A stretch of DNA of 64,000 nucleotides from Budorcas taxicolor (GCF_023091745.1 NC_068922.1:26078001-26142000), one strand, 5' to 3'; positions 21,860 through 34,166 are shown, counted from the first letter of the stretch. Notes: a model not told the origin generated them from the sequence alone. Translations and numbers: made by a program.

Positions 21860-22181
21860 AAAGATGGAAATGACGACCCTGTATGCAAGACAGGAAAAAA
21901 GACACAAATGTGTATAATGGACTTTTGGACTCAGAGGGAGAGGGAGAGGGTGGGATGATTTGGGAGAATGGCATTCTAACATGTATACTATCATGTAAGA
22001 ATTGAATCGCCAGTCTATGTCTGACGCAGGATACAGCATGCTTGGGGCTGGTGCATGGGGATGACCCACAGAGATGTTATAGGGAGGGAGGTGGGAAGGG
22101 GGTTCATGTTTGGGAATGCATGTAATAATTAAAGATTTTAAAATTTAAAAAAAAATAAATAAATAAAAAAGGAAAAAAAAA
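21860..22181 (+). other. L1 3' UTR and A-rich tail
   Basis: A purine-rich stretch (GGACTCAGAGGGAGAGGGAG, 21928-21950; then GGGAGGGAGGTGGGAAGGGG near 22081) precedes AATAATTAAAGATTTTAAAA and the tail. A G-rich tract in the 3' UTR is a common L1 feature. Confidence 0.85.
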
Positions 22182-23230
22182 ATTCCATTGTGTGTATATA
22201 CCACATTTGGTTTATCTGTTCATCAGCTGATGGTTATGTGAGGCATTTGTACCTTTGGGCTATTATAAAGGATGCTGCTATGAATATTGGTGTATGATAT
22301 CCATTTGAGTCCTGCTTTCAATTCTGTTGTAACTAGGAGTGATTGTGGGGTCATATGTTAATTATCCATTTTACTTTTTTTTAACTTAAAAAAATATTTG
22401 ATTTACTTATTTGGCGCATTGGGTGTTAGGTGTGTCATGTGGGGTATTTCCTGTGGCTCAGAGACTCCACGGTTGTGTTGCATGAGCTCCAGAGCACGGG
22501 GGTTTCCGTCACTGAGGTGCACAGGATTAATTGTTTGGTGGCATGTGGAATCTTAGTTCCCTGAACAGGGATTGAACCCGCATCCCCTGCATTGCAAGGC
22601 AGATTCTTAATCACTGGACCACCAAAGGAAGTCCCTACATTTAACTTTTTTCCAGACTGTCAGATTGTTTTCCATAGTGGCTGCACCACTTTTACACTTT
22701 CACCAGCAATACACAAGGGTTCCAATTTCTCCTAGTATTCTATATTGCTATATGTATATATATATATATGTTACAGTAATAGTGAAGTGGTATGTCATTG
22801 TGGTTTTAATTTGCACTTGCATTTTCCTAGTGATGAGTGACGTTGAGCATCTTTTTATGTACGTACTGGACATCATTTTTGGAAGAATGTCTATTCAAGT
22901 CCTTTGTGCATCTTTGAATTGGGCTGTTTGGTTTTTGTTGTTGTTGAGTTGTTGGACTTCTTCATATACAGTGAATATTAATCTGTCATCAAATATATGA
23001 TTTGCAAATATCTTCTCACATTCCATTGGGTGTCTTTCACTCTTTCAATGGTATCGTTTGGTTCACAAATTTTTAAATTTTGATGATGTCCAGTTTATCA
23101 TTTTTTCTGTTGTTGCCTATGCTTTTGATGTTATTACACTAAAGAAACACTGCCATAGTTAATGTCATGAGGATTTTCTCTTATCTTTATTCTAAGAGTT
23201 TTGTAATTTCAGGCATTTTGTTTTTTTGGA
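22182..23230 (+). repeat. Old L1M-type LINE 3' region, second part
   Basis: Direct continuation of the host cut at 15877 (ATTCCATTGTGTGTATATAC, then TTCCATAGTGGCTGCACCAC, TCTTCTCACATTCCATTGGG). It is opened by a CHR SINE at 22381-22638, and holds a TA-rich microsatellite around 22746-22770. Confidence 0.8.
22381..22638 (-). mobile_element. CHR-type SINE, long form, with target-site duplication
   Basis: Minus strand, from AACTTAAAAAAATATTTGAT to CACTGGACCACCAAAGGAAG. Flanked by ATTTTACTTTTTT (22368-22380) and ATTTAACTTTTTT (22639-22651), 12 of 13 identical. Confidence 0.9.
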
Positions 23231-23588
23231 TGCTCTCTTAAATGGAATTTTTTTTTTTTAATGTGAGAAAGTTTAATTCTGAAGGAAGTGGAAGATGACT
23301 TTCTATCCCTTATATGTGAACTGCACACAGTGACTTCCCTATTAATGGTAAGAGGGGGAAAGGGCATCTTTATAGTGGAGAAACCTGACAAATTCAGGCA
23401 TGTTGTCAAGGTAAACATCAAACATAAGTCACGTTGACAGAAAGGCACTTTATCTCCAAAATCTTCCTCCAGAAAACCCATAACTCATTTAGCCACAAAA
23501 ATAACATCAGACAAACTCAGACTGAAGGACAGTCTACAAACACCGAGCCATAACACATTGCTCAAAACTACTATTGTCATTAAAAATT
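23231..23588. other. No gene or repeat recognised
   Basis: Follows the end of the old L1 after a T-run at 23250-23260. No exon-like stretch seen. Confidence 0.4.
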
Positions 23589-23791
23589 AAAGTGAAAGAA
23601 AGTGAAAGTCGCTCAGTTGTGTCTGATTCTTTGTGACCCCCATGGACTATACAGTCCATGGAATTCTCCAGGCCAGAATCCTGGAGTGGGTAGCCTACCC
23701 TTCTCCAGCAGATTTTCCTCACCCAGGAATCAAACCAGGGTCTCCCACATTGCAGACAAATTCTTTACCAACTGAGCTGCCAGGGAAGTCT
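23589..23791 (-). mobile_element. Bov-tA SINE
   Basis: Minus strand: GAAAGTGAAAGTCGCTCAGT at the tail side and CAACTGAGCTGCCAGGGAAG at the head side. It carries the ACTATACAGTCCATGGAATT segment shared with the copy at 40571. Confidence 0.95.
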
Positions 23792-23894
23792 AAAAAACCC
23801 ATTACAGTCCAGAGGAGTCTAAGGGAGGACTAGATGTAATGCTTTGTCCTGGATGGAATCCTAGAACAGAGAAGGACATTAGGTAGACACTAAC

Positions 23895-24500
23895 GGCATC
23901 CAGTCACATCACTTCAGGGCAAATAGAAGAGGATAAAGTGGAAATAGGGACAGATTTTATTTCCTTGGGCTCCAAAATTACTGTGGATGGTGACTACAGT
24001 GATGAAATTAAAAGACACTTGCTCCTTGGAAAGAAACCTGTGGCAAACTAGACAGCTTATTAAAGAACAGAGACATCACTTTACCAACAAAAGTCTGCAT
24101 AGTCAAAGCTATGGTTTTTCCAGTAGTCATATGTGGATGTGAGAGGATGCTTTTGAACTGTGGTGCTGGAGAAGACTCTCGAGAGTCCCTTAGACCACAA
24201 GGAGATCAAACCAGTCAATCCTAAAGGAAATCAACTCTGAATATTCATTGGAAGGACTGATGCTGAAGATGAAGCTCCAATACTTTGGCTACCTGATGCG
24301 AAGAACTGACTCATTGGGAAAGACCCTGATTCTGGGAGAGATTGAAGGCAGGATGAGATGGTTAGACAGCACCACCAACTCAATGGACATGAGTTTGAGC
24401 AAACTTTGGGAGATAGTGAAGGATGGGGCAGCCTGGCATGCTGCAGTCCATGGATCACAAAGAGTTAGACATGACTTAGCAACTGAACAACACAGCACAA
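23895..24500 (+). mobile_element. BovB LINE, 3' fragment
   Basis: Plus strand, about 600 bp from the late reverse-transcriptase region (CATCACTTCAGGGCAAATAG) to the tail (GACTTAGCAACTGAACAAC). More diverged than the other copies. The region coding GCESW...KKAE is partly deleted (24134-24150), and the C-terminal part still reads EGLMLKMKLQYFGYLMRRTDSL. Confidence 0.93.
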
Positions 24501-24514
24501 ATGCATCGGTATTG

Positions 24515-24668
24515 GTTCCTTAACTCTGGTAAATATACTGTAGTGATATAAGATGTTAATAATAGGCAAAGCTGAGTGTGGTAGGTATAGGGGAATGCTG
24601 TACCATCTTCACAATTTTTCTATAAATCTAAAACTATTCTAAAATAGGAAGTTTATTAAAAAAGAAAA
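24515..24668 (+). repeat. Probable old L1 3' terminus
   Basis: GTAAATATACTGTAGTGATA, then ATTTTTCTATAAATCTAAAA and GTTTATTAAAAAAGAAAAA resemble the last part of mammalian-wide L1 elements, ending in an A-rich tail. Confidence 0.5.
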
Positions 24669-27090
24669 AGCACATGGAACTTGGACCATACCCTTTAGCA
24701 ATGTTGCCAGACTGGTTGATTTTCCACACAATTGATTTGATTGAAATGTGAAATTGTGGGGAAACTGATGATTTCATGGCTTTTTGGAGTTCATAAAAGG
24801 CAGATTTATAATATGGAGCTAACTCTTCATAGCCATTGAGACGCAATTGTTATCATGAGGTGAAAATTAATAAAAGTTTCAGGTTGGAGAATTATAAGAG
24901 AGAATCATCTCAAAATTTCACTCTAGAAAAATCTTGGACAACTGGTGATTTATCATGAACCTTGTTTTCAGGAGGAACAAATCTGTAAAAAGAAGCTCAT
25001 AGGCAATGTTCCTTCAACTCTCCCCCACAGTGATCTCCATACATTTCAGGAGTGAAAACTTTGCTATTCGGTGAGTATGTACATTCTCACAGTAGGATTT
25101 CCATTGTTCTGCCAGGAAGGAGAACATCAAAGGCAAGAGAAAAAATTTCAAAGGTGAGACATTTTGAATAAACATGTCTATACGAAGCCACTGGTTTGTT
25201 TAGTTTGTGTGTCCTGTGAACTCCACTCATTTCACGAGTTACTTCCCAGTGTTTAATTTCCAAGTCAAATCCCAGGCGCTACTTTCTTCCTGATGTTTCT
25301 CCTTAGGAACAACTTAAATTCTTCTATTTAAATTTTAATAACTTTTGTATAGTTGAAAATGGTGTGATAGCTGATTTAATTATTTTTAACACCGTGGTAA
25401 GTAATCATTCAAAGTGTATCCATTATGCAAGCCACCATATTAAAAACAAATGTTTAATTTTCTTCCTCCCCACTCCTCAGGCACGAAAAATTGACATTTT
25501 AGTTATTTTAAAGGATAGCATTCAGCCTAGAGTTTTTCTGTTTTTCAGTTAATCGCCACATAGAATTGAGATGATGATGTTAAATTCAAATTGATGAAGT
25601 CATGAAAATTCAAACATCCTTATTTATATGGATGAGCGTGATATTGAATTATGAAAAGTGACTTAATTTCAAATCATTCCTGCTGCTTCAGATCATATAG
25701 GATTTATATTTTATGAGCATTAGGATTCTGTACTAAAATCCTATTTCAGAACTATAAGTACATTCTTTCCATCTGAATTTGATTTGAACTGTCTCAACAA
25801 GTAAATGCTATTTACATTTCTCTAAGGAGTCTATCAGAATTTGATGACTTGCCTTTCCATAATATTTAAGCAAACACAACTTCTTAAAGCTGAGTAACCT
25901 TATTCACAAAGAGTTTAAGGCAGATCTTTAAGATAAACTATCTTCTTAACATAAAATTCACATTCCCACTCCGCTGAAGATCACAGATAAGGAAGATGTG
26001 TTCTCCTAGCCAACAGGTGGTAGCATGGTCACCAAAAACATGTAATGTGAGGAAGGTCATCTAAATTATTATCTTTTGGTTCCGTATTTATTTCAAAACA
26101 GTGTACTGGATGTCAAGCACCTTCTTCTATAGTAATACCAAAAGTGACTTGCGTACTTGAGACCCCAAACGTATTTATGGAAAGCAGCATGTCAAGGAAC
26201 TGGGCAATTAGCCCAAAGGTGTTAAAGAAGAATTGTCTGGTTTATTATCAGTGACTGAGGTCCAGGGAAGCCAATTTGCTTCCTGACACATTGTTTGATT
26301 TAGCCACTGAGTGACTCACACCAAATTGAAGACTGGAGGCTAAGGCTGCCTGCTTAATTCCAAAGATAAGCTAGGCTCTTAGTTCACAGACAGCCTGGAG
26401 AAGTGGCTGACAAATCAAGGAGACTATTAGTGAAGCTTAAATTATAAAGTCTGAGTTGAGAGCTTCGATTAAATATGGACTGGTCCAATTAATCATTAAG
26501 GGAGCTCGTTTATCCCTGTGTTCCCTTCACTCACTCTGACAGTCATTATCTAATAAAGATGTAGAAAGGATTTGAGGAGAAACCTGAACGCTTAGCATCT
26601 TAGGTTAGAAAGTTATGTCAATACAGGGAGACATTCAGAGTTGGAGGGATTGATCAAAGCAGAACCTAACTATGAACTCATTCCCTCAGAGAAGATGCTG
26701 CTATGGGCCCTCCCACCTCCATCCTCACTTCACCACCTAGTACTGCTGCCAGTTGTGATGACCACCTAATGTTTACATATTTCAGAAGGAAAGGAGAGGA
26801 TGGAACGAAAACAGACAGAAATAGCACAGGCAATATAGACCTCCAAGGCTTCTTTTCTTATTTTGCTGGGAGAAAATCTGATGTTCCACACATTTAGAAA
26901 TGCATTTAGAAAAAACTGGGGCTATTTCTGGGATGTTGAAAGAGCTATTACTGTAAAGTTAATTAGTTGAATCAATTTGCAAGGCTCCTGATGCCTTAAT
27001 GGAGACCAATGTGCCCAGGGAATGATCATTTGGATAAATATGGGAGGGGAGGGTACAGGAAATAATTTTGGAGCCTGAGTCCCTTTTGGG
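24669..27090. other. Repeat-poor stretch, no gene seen
   Basis: About 2.4 kb in which I recognise no SINE, LINE or exon. It is AT-rich, with no long open frame. The absence of young repeats in so long a stretch is unusual for this window. Confidence 0.45.
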
Positions 27091-27296
27091 GGGCTTCCGT
27101 GGTGCCTCAGTGGTAAAGAATCCTGCCTACAATGAAGGAGACGTGGGTTTGATCCCTGGATTAGGAAGATCCCTTAGAGAAGGAAATGGCAAACCACTCC
27201 AATATTCTTGAATGGGAAATCCCTTGGACAGAGGAGCCTGACTGGCTACAGTCTATGGGGTTGCAAAGAGTCAGACATGACTGAGTGACTGAACAG
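27091..27296 (+). mobile_element. Bov-tA SINE
   Basis: Plus strand, from GGGCTTCCGTGGTGCCTCAG to GACTGAGTGACTGAACA. A short direct repeat TCCCTTT occurs on both sides (27080s and 27303-27310), a possible target-site duplication. Confidence 0.93.
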
Positions 27297-28117
27297 TGAC
27301 AATCCCTTTGGAAGAAAGAGAAAGCAACACGGAAGTGCTCAGGACAGCACGGAGAAGGGGTCAGAAAAGGAGGTGGGGAAAACCATTGCCAAGCGCCACG
27401 TGTTTTTGTTTTTTTTTTTAATTTAGGCTGGTCTTGGACTCAAGAAAATATGAAATTCCCTCTCCACCTCACTGCTCCCTCCTCCTCTTTTCTCTCGCTT
27501 TCTCTTTTCAACTTCAGCCTTTGTTCTCTGAGGTCAGTGCAACCAATCAACTCAACCGACATTGTTATGGGTGAATTAAATGGCTCTTCCTTCACCTAGG
27601 ACCGTAAATAACAGGACATTTTGGGGGAAAAGTCTTTGAACTCCAGGAAATCAATTTATATGTGACCCTAGGCACACATTTCTTGAGTAAGGTGAGGGTT
27701 GCATTACCTACACATAGCTTTCCACAGGGAACTCCTTCAGAGATAATTGTTTCCCCTGTTTTTACTTGGATTTTTCTCTTACTGACTCACAGAATCAAAG
27801 CAGATCAGCTCTTCTGCATTCTGGCCATGTTCTGAGCTGGCATTCCATGATTAGAAATGATGGAGTGACTCAAATCACGAGAACCCATCTCTTTCCTGAA
27901 CCTGAATCTGGAGAGGGGAAAAAAAAAGGAGGCCTGGGCAGTGAGATGCTCTTCTCAGGCTTCTGAGGGAAATGCTGAAGGAGATACTGGCAAACCAAGG
28001 GGAAGGTGCTTCTTGCCGCCTGAATTGGATGTTTCTGTATTCGGGACCTGTTCACAAATGATTTATTTTTACTGAATTTCCATTTTACTGATGTCTATCA
28101 ACTGAAAAAAAAAAAAA
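27297..28117. other. No gene or repeat recognised
   Basis: Contains a T-run (27402-27418) and a pyrimidine-rich block (27455-27530). Ends in an A-run (28105-28119) against the next BovB copy. Confidence 0.45.
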
Positions 28118-29671
28118 AATCTTCACAACCAAGATAATCACGATGGTGTGATCACTCACCTAGAGCCAGACATCCTGGAATGTATAGTCAAGTGGGCCTT
28201 AGAAAGCATCACTATGAACAAAGCTAGTGGAGGTGATGGAATTCCAGTTGAGCTACTTCAAATCCTGAAAGATGATGCTGTGAAAGTGCTTCACTCAATA
28301 TGCCAGCAAATTTGGAAAACTCAGCAGTGGCCACAGGACTGGAAAAGGTCAGTTTTCATTCCAATCCCAAAGAAAGGCAATGCCAAAGAATACTCAAACT
28401 ACCACACGATTGCATTCATCTCACTCGCTAGTAAGTAATGCCCAAAATTCTCCAAGCCAGGCTTCAGCAATACGTGAACCATGAACTTCCAGATGTTCAA
28501 GCTGGTTTTAGAAAAGGCAGAGGAACCAGAGATCCAATTGCCAACATCCGCTGGATCATGGAAAAAGCAAGAGAGTTCCAGAAAAACATCTATTTCTGCT
28601 TTATTGACTATGCCAAAGCCTTTGACTGTGTGGATCACAATCAACTGTGGAAAATTCTGAGAGAGATGGGAATACCAGACCACCTCTCCAGGACAGGAAG
28701 CAACAGTTAGAACTGGACATGGAACAACAGACTGGTTCCAAATAGGAAAAGGAGTACGTCAAGGCTGTATATTGTCACCCTGCTTATTTAACTTCTATGC
28801 AGAGTACATCATGAGAAACGCTGGGCTGGAAGAAGCATAAGCTGGAATCAAGATTGCCGGGAGAAATATTAATAACCTCAGATATGTAGATGACATCACC
28901 CTTATGGCAGAAAGTGAAGAGGAACTAAAAAGCCTCTTGATGAAGGTGAAAGAGGAGAGTGAAAAAGTTGGCTTAAAGCTCAACATTCAGAAAACGAAGA
29001 TCATGGCATCTGGTCCCATCACTTCATGGGAAATAGATGGGGAAACAGTGGAAACAGTGTCAGACTTTATTTTTTGGAGCTCCAAAATCACTGCAGATGG
29101 TGATTGCAGCCATGAAATTAAAAGACACTTACTCCTTGGAAGAAAAGTTATGACCAACCTAGATAGCATATTCAAAAGCAGAGACATTACTTTGCTGACT
29201 AAGGTCTGTCTAGTCAAGGCTATGGTTTTTCCTGTGGTCATGTATGGATGTGAGAGTTGGACTGTGAAGAAGGCTGAGTGCCGAAGAATTGATGCGTTTG
29301 AACTGTGGTGTTGGAGAAGACTCTTGAGGGTCCCTTGGACTGCAAGGAGATCCAACCAGTCCATTCTGAAGGAGATCAGCCCTGGGATTTCTTTGGAAGA
29401 AATGATGCTGAAGCTGAAACTCCAGTACTTTGGCCACCTCATGTGAAGAGTTGACTCATTGGAAAAGACTCTGATGCTGGGGGGATTGGGGGCAGGAGAA
29501 GGGGATGACAGAGGATGGGATGGCTGGATGGCATCACTGACTCAATGGAGGTGAGTCTGAGTGAACTCCAGGAGTTGGTGATGGACAGGGAGGCCTGGCG
29601 TGCTGTGATTCATGGGGTCGCAAAGAGTCGGACACGACTGAGTGACTGAACTGAACTGAACTGAACTGATT
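28118..29671 (+). mobile_element. BovB LINE, 5'-truncated
   Basis: Plus strand, about 1.55 kb. It begins upstream of the reverse transcriptase (CTTCACAACCAAGATAATCA) and ends in ACTGA tandem units (29644-29669), the diagnostic BovB 3' terminus. No convincing target-site duplication: the left boundary is an A-run. Confidence 0.95.
28148..29446 (+). pseudogene. BovB reverse-transcriptase frame, broken
   Basis: Part 1 (28148-28438) covers the region before the polymerase core (VKWALESI, GGDGIPVELLQILK). One base is missing near 28433, shifting the frame into part 2 (28438-28710), which holds AGFRKGRGTRDP and CFIDYAKAFDCVDHN. At about 28690 some 25 bp of the family sequence is lost. Part 3 covers the polymerase box, here YVDD not YADD (about 28885-28897), with an in-frame TAA near 28838. 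The C-terminal block (28904-29446) is open to 29446. The product is non-functional. Confidence 0.9.
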
Positions 29672-29866
29672 TACTGAATACTCATCAGTCTAGAGATGCT
29701 AGGGATCTTGATACTTCGATTTCCTTCTTTAAAATTATCATTTTTAACTAATAAAGAAAATCACAGTTAATAGCAATGAAGATAGCAATACACAAAACAG
29801 TTTCTTAAAACTAACATTTCTTTTAAAAATTTTATATTGGAGTACAGTTGATTAACAACATTGTGA

Positions 29867-30042
29867 TAGAAGGCTTTCCCTAGTTGCAGGGCACAGCCTC
29901 TAGAGCACAAGCTCAATAGAATAGCTGTGGCACGTGGGCTTAGTTGCTCCCCCGAACGTGGGCTCTTCCTGAACCAAAGATCAAATCTGTGTGTCCTGCA
30001 TTGGCAGGCGGACTATTAACCACTGGACCACCAGCGAAGTCC
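29867..30042 (-). mobile_element. CHR-type SINE next to an L1-like 3' remnant
   Basis: Minus strand. The body AGTTGCAGGGCACAGCCTCT and head complement ACTGGACCACCAGCGAAGTC are clear. The preceding 38 bp (29829-29866, TATTGGAGTACAGTTGATTA) look like the end of a ruminant L1. Confidence 0.85.
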
Positions 30043-31460
30043 GAAAGTTCTTTCCTGATCATTTCTGTCATCAGGAAATAATTAGCTGAGAGTGAGAAGG
30101 AAAAGATTTGCTAGAGAAGAGGTGTGAATAGCCCTCTGGGAGAGTAGCTGAGGGAATCCAGGAGATAGTGAACAGTGCTGAGAGCTCCTGGAAGTTTGGG
30201 TTCATAAATTCACAGGCACACAGCCAGCTTGGTTGTGTTTTTCTCCACCTGTATTCTGCTCCTTGGATACAAGAGTGAAATAAGCAGAGAAGTGGGCTGA
30301 ATCTGTATAGTGGTTTGGCCAGGTAAGTAGGTTGAAGGGAAAAAGAAGCAGGAGGATTTGGTAATGTATGCAAGAGATAATAATGGGCCATGGAATCCTG
30401 GTGAAGAAGAGAAATGAGCCCTGAAGGGAGATTAAAAACAGGAAGAATAAAGTGAGTGGATTAGAAATCTCCTATGGGAATTTCCCAGATTACACAAGAA
30501 ATTCAAATGCAATAGGGACCAAAATGCCACCTTCCTTTGGAATCAAAGTACAATGTCAGAGAATTCCTCTACCCACCCTCGTCCTTCTCATCTAGAAAGT
30601 TCACATAAGCTAAACAAATTATTCACCAATGAAAAAGCAGGATTCTTATGAACTGAATGCCCCTAGTAAACAGACATAAACACTGACTCTCTGCTAGGTT
30701 GTATAAAACTGTTGATTGGATTATTTTCAAATTAAAAAATTATTTTAAAAGAGGAACTCTAAATTCAAGCAAATCTCACTTGAATGATATGGGGCCTATT
30801 GGTTTACTGCAGTTTTCAGCAAAAGGGAGTTTCACTCAGGCAGAAAGAGCCCCGAGAAGTCAAGAGCAGATGACCAAACAGCCAAGATCATTTTCAGCTC
30901 CGCATGCAGGCACAGCCTGAGTCAGAGCTCAAGCCCAAATTGGGTACTTAAAAAAGCACATTAACTATTTCAAGTCAGCAGGGAGATCACACAGCTAGCA
31001 AAAGCAATTTTGAAAGTGCTAAAGTTGTCGAGCACTGACAATATACTTTCCAAGAGAAGGACTTCACTGCGTTGCAGAACAACACCCAGGGGCCCACCAC
31101 ACTGTGTTATGTCTATAACATCTTAGCAAAATATTTGAGCTCTGCAGAGTGATGTAATAATTTGAATTTCCCTGGATATGATCTAATTTTACATATGGTA
31201 ATGAATGGCTTAGAGAGACTCATAAATAAAAGGTGTAAATCTGATTTAGAAAGACCTTCATGATTCCATCTTTTATAGTTATTGTATGTGTTTTTCTCAG
31301 CTACATCCCCAGGAGTTGGTAGGGATTAGACCAGGGACATTTATGGAAAGAAATCAATACATTCTAGGCTGTGGTTTGAAAGTATAAACTTGTAAAAGCA
31401 TAATCTATAAAATTGTGACATCTCCAGTAGCCTGAATGTGTTGTACAAATTCCTCTAGAG
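30043..31460. other. Repeat-poor stretch, no gene seen
   Basis: No repeat recognised over about 1.4 kb. The open frames in it (30071-30391 minus, 30699-30920 plus) have no domain or splice context. Confidence 0.45.
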
Positions 31461-31585
31461 GGACTTCCCTGGTGATCCAGTGGTTAAGACTCTGCGCTTT
31501 CACTGCAGGAGGCATGGGTTCAATCCCTCGTTGGAGAACTAGGATTCTGCATGCTGCGAGGCTCGGACCAAAAAAAAAAAAATGC
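31461..31585 (+). mobile_element. CHR-type SINE, short form
   Basis: Plus strand: GGGACTTCCCTGGTGATCCA, the B-box-like GGGTTCAATCCC, and an A13 tail after GGCTCGGACC. Little diverged. Confidence 0.92.
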
Positions 31586-31756
31586 CCTAGAAAGAGAACA
31601 TGTTCTGAACTCACATCTTTGGCCCTTATGGCCTTGAGCCATTGGTTCCAAGACTTGTTTTCTCTGAGCAAGAAGAAGGGAACTGAAATTAGGAGCTGCC
31701 CGCCAATGAATCAAACTCCTTTCACATATATTTGAAACATAAGGACTATTTTATTC

Positions 31757-31868
31757 TTTTAAAATTTATTTTCATGGCCTCATTAACTTAGTTCCCCGAC
31801 CAGGGATCAAACCCATGTCCCCTGCATTGGAAACATAGTCTTAACCACTGGACAACCTGGAAATCCCA
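31757..31868 (-). mobile_element. CHR-type SINE, 5'/3' shortened
   Basis: Minus strand. The tail-side TTTAAAATTTATTTTCATGG is followed by GACCAGGGATCAAACCCATG and the head complement CACTGGACAACCTGGAAAT. Shorter than the other copies. Confidence 0.85.
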
Positions 31869-32199
31869 GGGATAGGGATTACTGTATCCTCATGGGACAG
31901 GAGAGGAAGCTGGGCTGATGAAGTTTGCCCAAGTCACAAATTAAGTGGTTTAGCTGGGATTCAAACTGAGGCTCATAGGTCTGCTTGATTAAAAGCGTCT
32001 TGTTCCTTTGAACAACCAGTGTTGCTGCTTCATTTTAAAAGCTGGTGCCTCCCTGATTCACTTCATTTTTTCAAAGCTTTCCAAGTGTTATGGGAGCTTA
32101 AAGAGCTGAGGAAATTCCATGCCCATGGGAAATCCCATGGGGCCACCTCTGCTTGAGTGACGCCACCGTACCCTAGCATCTGAGACCCTCACAGCATCT

Positions 32200-32415
32200 C
32201 AGGAAAGAGCAAAGGCTTTTGGTCCAGCCAGACCTATTATTGTCTCAGCTCTGCCATGTCATCACTGGGTGACCTTGCTATAAGCCTCAGTTTAATTCAG
32301 GGAAAAAAAATTAAAAGGTACACTATTACCATCATCACAGGGTTACTGTGTGGATTCAATGAGATAATGAATGCAAAATATTTAGCACATTGCCTAGGAA
32401 AATGGCACTGTACAT
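32200..32415 (+). repeat. MIR-like ancient SINE
   Basis: Plus strand. It shows CTCAGCTCTGCCATGTCATC, TGGGTGACCTTGCTATAAGC, CAGGGTTACTGTGTGGATTC and TTTAGCACATTGCCTAGGAA in the MIR order. Diverged. Confidence 0.75.
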
Positions 32416-33674
32416 TATATTTTAAAAAATCAACTACATTGGTTAGATCGTTCTGCATTATTTTTAAGTTTGTGTAATAGATCTGGTGACAACTATTAGT
32501 CGTTTTCATTTAATCTTTTTATCTATTCTTGTCTCTTTAATTTGTTTAAAAGCTTTTAAAAGCTTGAATTGTCTTCTATTTCTTTGTATCCACTACACAG
32601 AGCCCAGGGTTTTACAGAGAGAAGCTTCTCTAAAGATGTCTGCAGTTTATTTCATTGCATAAGATATTCTCTTTAAATAGGAACAGGACAACTAATTCAA
32701 GATACACCATGAATTCTGATAATGTGTTTCATTTTTATGTTCTTTGTTTGCTTTTTCCTTTCTGGGCCCATGTTCTGAAATGCCACTTGGGGGCAGCAGT
32801 CAGTCAACTTGGCCTTAACTGTTGGGCACCAGAAAGATTAAACTGAAAGGTAGGGGGCTGACAGATAGGAAATGAATAACTCTCAAAATACATCACGAGC
32901 TTTAAAATGACTGCGCACTTGGCTACAGAAATCTATTTAAAAGTAGCACACCCTCTTTCAGGCCTCATGGGGGCTTTTGAGGATAAATGACTTGTTTTCT
33001 TTCTAACCCTGGGTGGCAAAGCAAACTGCAAGATGCTTAACTGTTTGCTCACCCAGCAGAATGGAGCAAATGTATGAGCCTCATCACAAAGGAAGACAAA
33101 TTCAGCAGGAGTTGATGACGTGAAAAGGCACATCTATGGCTCGGGTTGAATATGACTTATGTAATTGGAATCAATTAAATCCGTTCAGTGAAACCCTGAA
33201 ATAAAATGCTCCATTAGCCAGATCTTGGCCCTGCCACATGAAAGAGAAGAAAGGTAAGGGTTGAGAAGATGTGAATAGCGGTCGTTTAACTGGCCAAGGA
33301 ACTTCCTAAAATGCTCTACACCCAGTGCAGATTCGAACTGATTCTCCCATGGCACAGTTTTGCTAATTTATGTTCAGAGTGTCCATCTCTACGTATTGCA
33401 AGGTCAAAACCAACATGCTAATTGTTTGGAAAAAAAAAAAGTAAACTCAGACACTTCAGAACTGTTTTTAAAGATTTGACAAAAGGCATAAATAAAGCTC
33501 TTAGAAAAACATCTTTGCTCAGCACCTTTCCCCAGAATCTGAGGAAACAGTTGACATTTTTTTATACCAATAAAGTCTCCATGAAAACTAAATGGAAAAG
33601 TACAAGAGGACTGTCCAGTTTCTCCATAGATCCACAGCCTCATCTATGTTATACCTGTTCCCTGACTTATCATA
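32416..33674. other. No gene or repeat recognised
   Basis: AT-rich; no exon-like segment found. The open frames here (33404-33760, both strands) are without domain. Confidence 0.45.
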
Positions 33675-33830
33675 GAGGTATTTCTTCTTCATTTATTCAT
33701 TTAACATTCACTGAACACCCAATACGTGTCCAGTACTGGGACTCAATGGGGGCTATATAGATGAAAGACACATTATCTGTATTTTTTAAAAAGTTCACAG
33801 TTTGGGGAGAAATAAACATACACGCATGCA
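33675..33830 (+). repeat. L2-like ancient LINE 3' end
   Basis: TTCATTTATTCATTTAACAT, then CACTGAACACCCAATACGTG and GTACTGGGACTCAATGGGG resemble the L2 3' end, which describes a short, highly diverged mammalian repeat. Confidence 0.5.
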
Positions 33831-33953
33831 CGTGCACACACAAACACACCTGTAAATAATTGTAATCATTCTGCATATATTTAGGCTTGGAATCTATGAT
33901 TCTTTTTGTAGCGATTTGAAATTATTCTTCAGTGTGTAATCTCAGAGAGCATG

Positions 33954-34166
33954 CATGCATGTTCAATCATGTACAATTCTTTGTGACCTCATGGACTGTA
34001 GCCCACCAGGCTCTTCTGTTCAAGGGATTTTCCAGGCAAGAATACTGGAGCAGGTTGCCATTTCTTACTCCAGGGAAATCTTCCTGACCCAGGGATCGAA
34101 CTTGCATTTCTGGCCTCTCCTGCTTGGCACGTGGATTCTTTACCACTGAGCCACCTGGAGAGCCCT
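33954..34166 (-). mobile_element. Bov-tA SINE with perfect 12-bp target-site duplication
   Basis: Minus strand, full length (TTGTGACCTCATGGACTGTA...CTTTACCACTGAGCCACCTG). The flanking duplication TCAGAGAGCATG is at 33942-33953 and 34167-34178. Confidence 0.96.

Larger units (their letters stand above)
15878..22181 (+). mobile_element. Full-length ruminant L1 retrotransposon (inactive)
   Basis: About 6.3 kb on the plus strand with every L1 part in order: 5' UTR, ORF1, a 51-bp spacer, ORF2, 3' UTR and an A-rich tail (22149-22181). It landed inside an older L1 3' UTR. The left flank AAAATAATATTCCA (15864-15877) is partly repeated after the tail as (A)n ATTCCA (22182-22187 for the last six bases), consistent with nicking at a TTTT/AA site on the other strand. 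Both frames are damaged (see entries), so it cannot move by itself. Complete 5' ends are uncommon, because most L1 insertions are truncated. Confidence 0.95.

Noticed and set aside
28062..29685. TGATTTA...ACTGAAT similarity on both sides of the BovB at 28118 as a target-site duplication
   Set aside because: The left string is about 40 bp away from the element edge and interrupted, so it does not fit a duplication.
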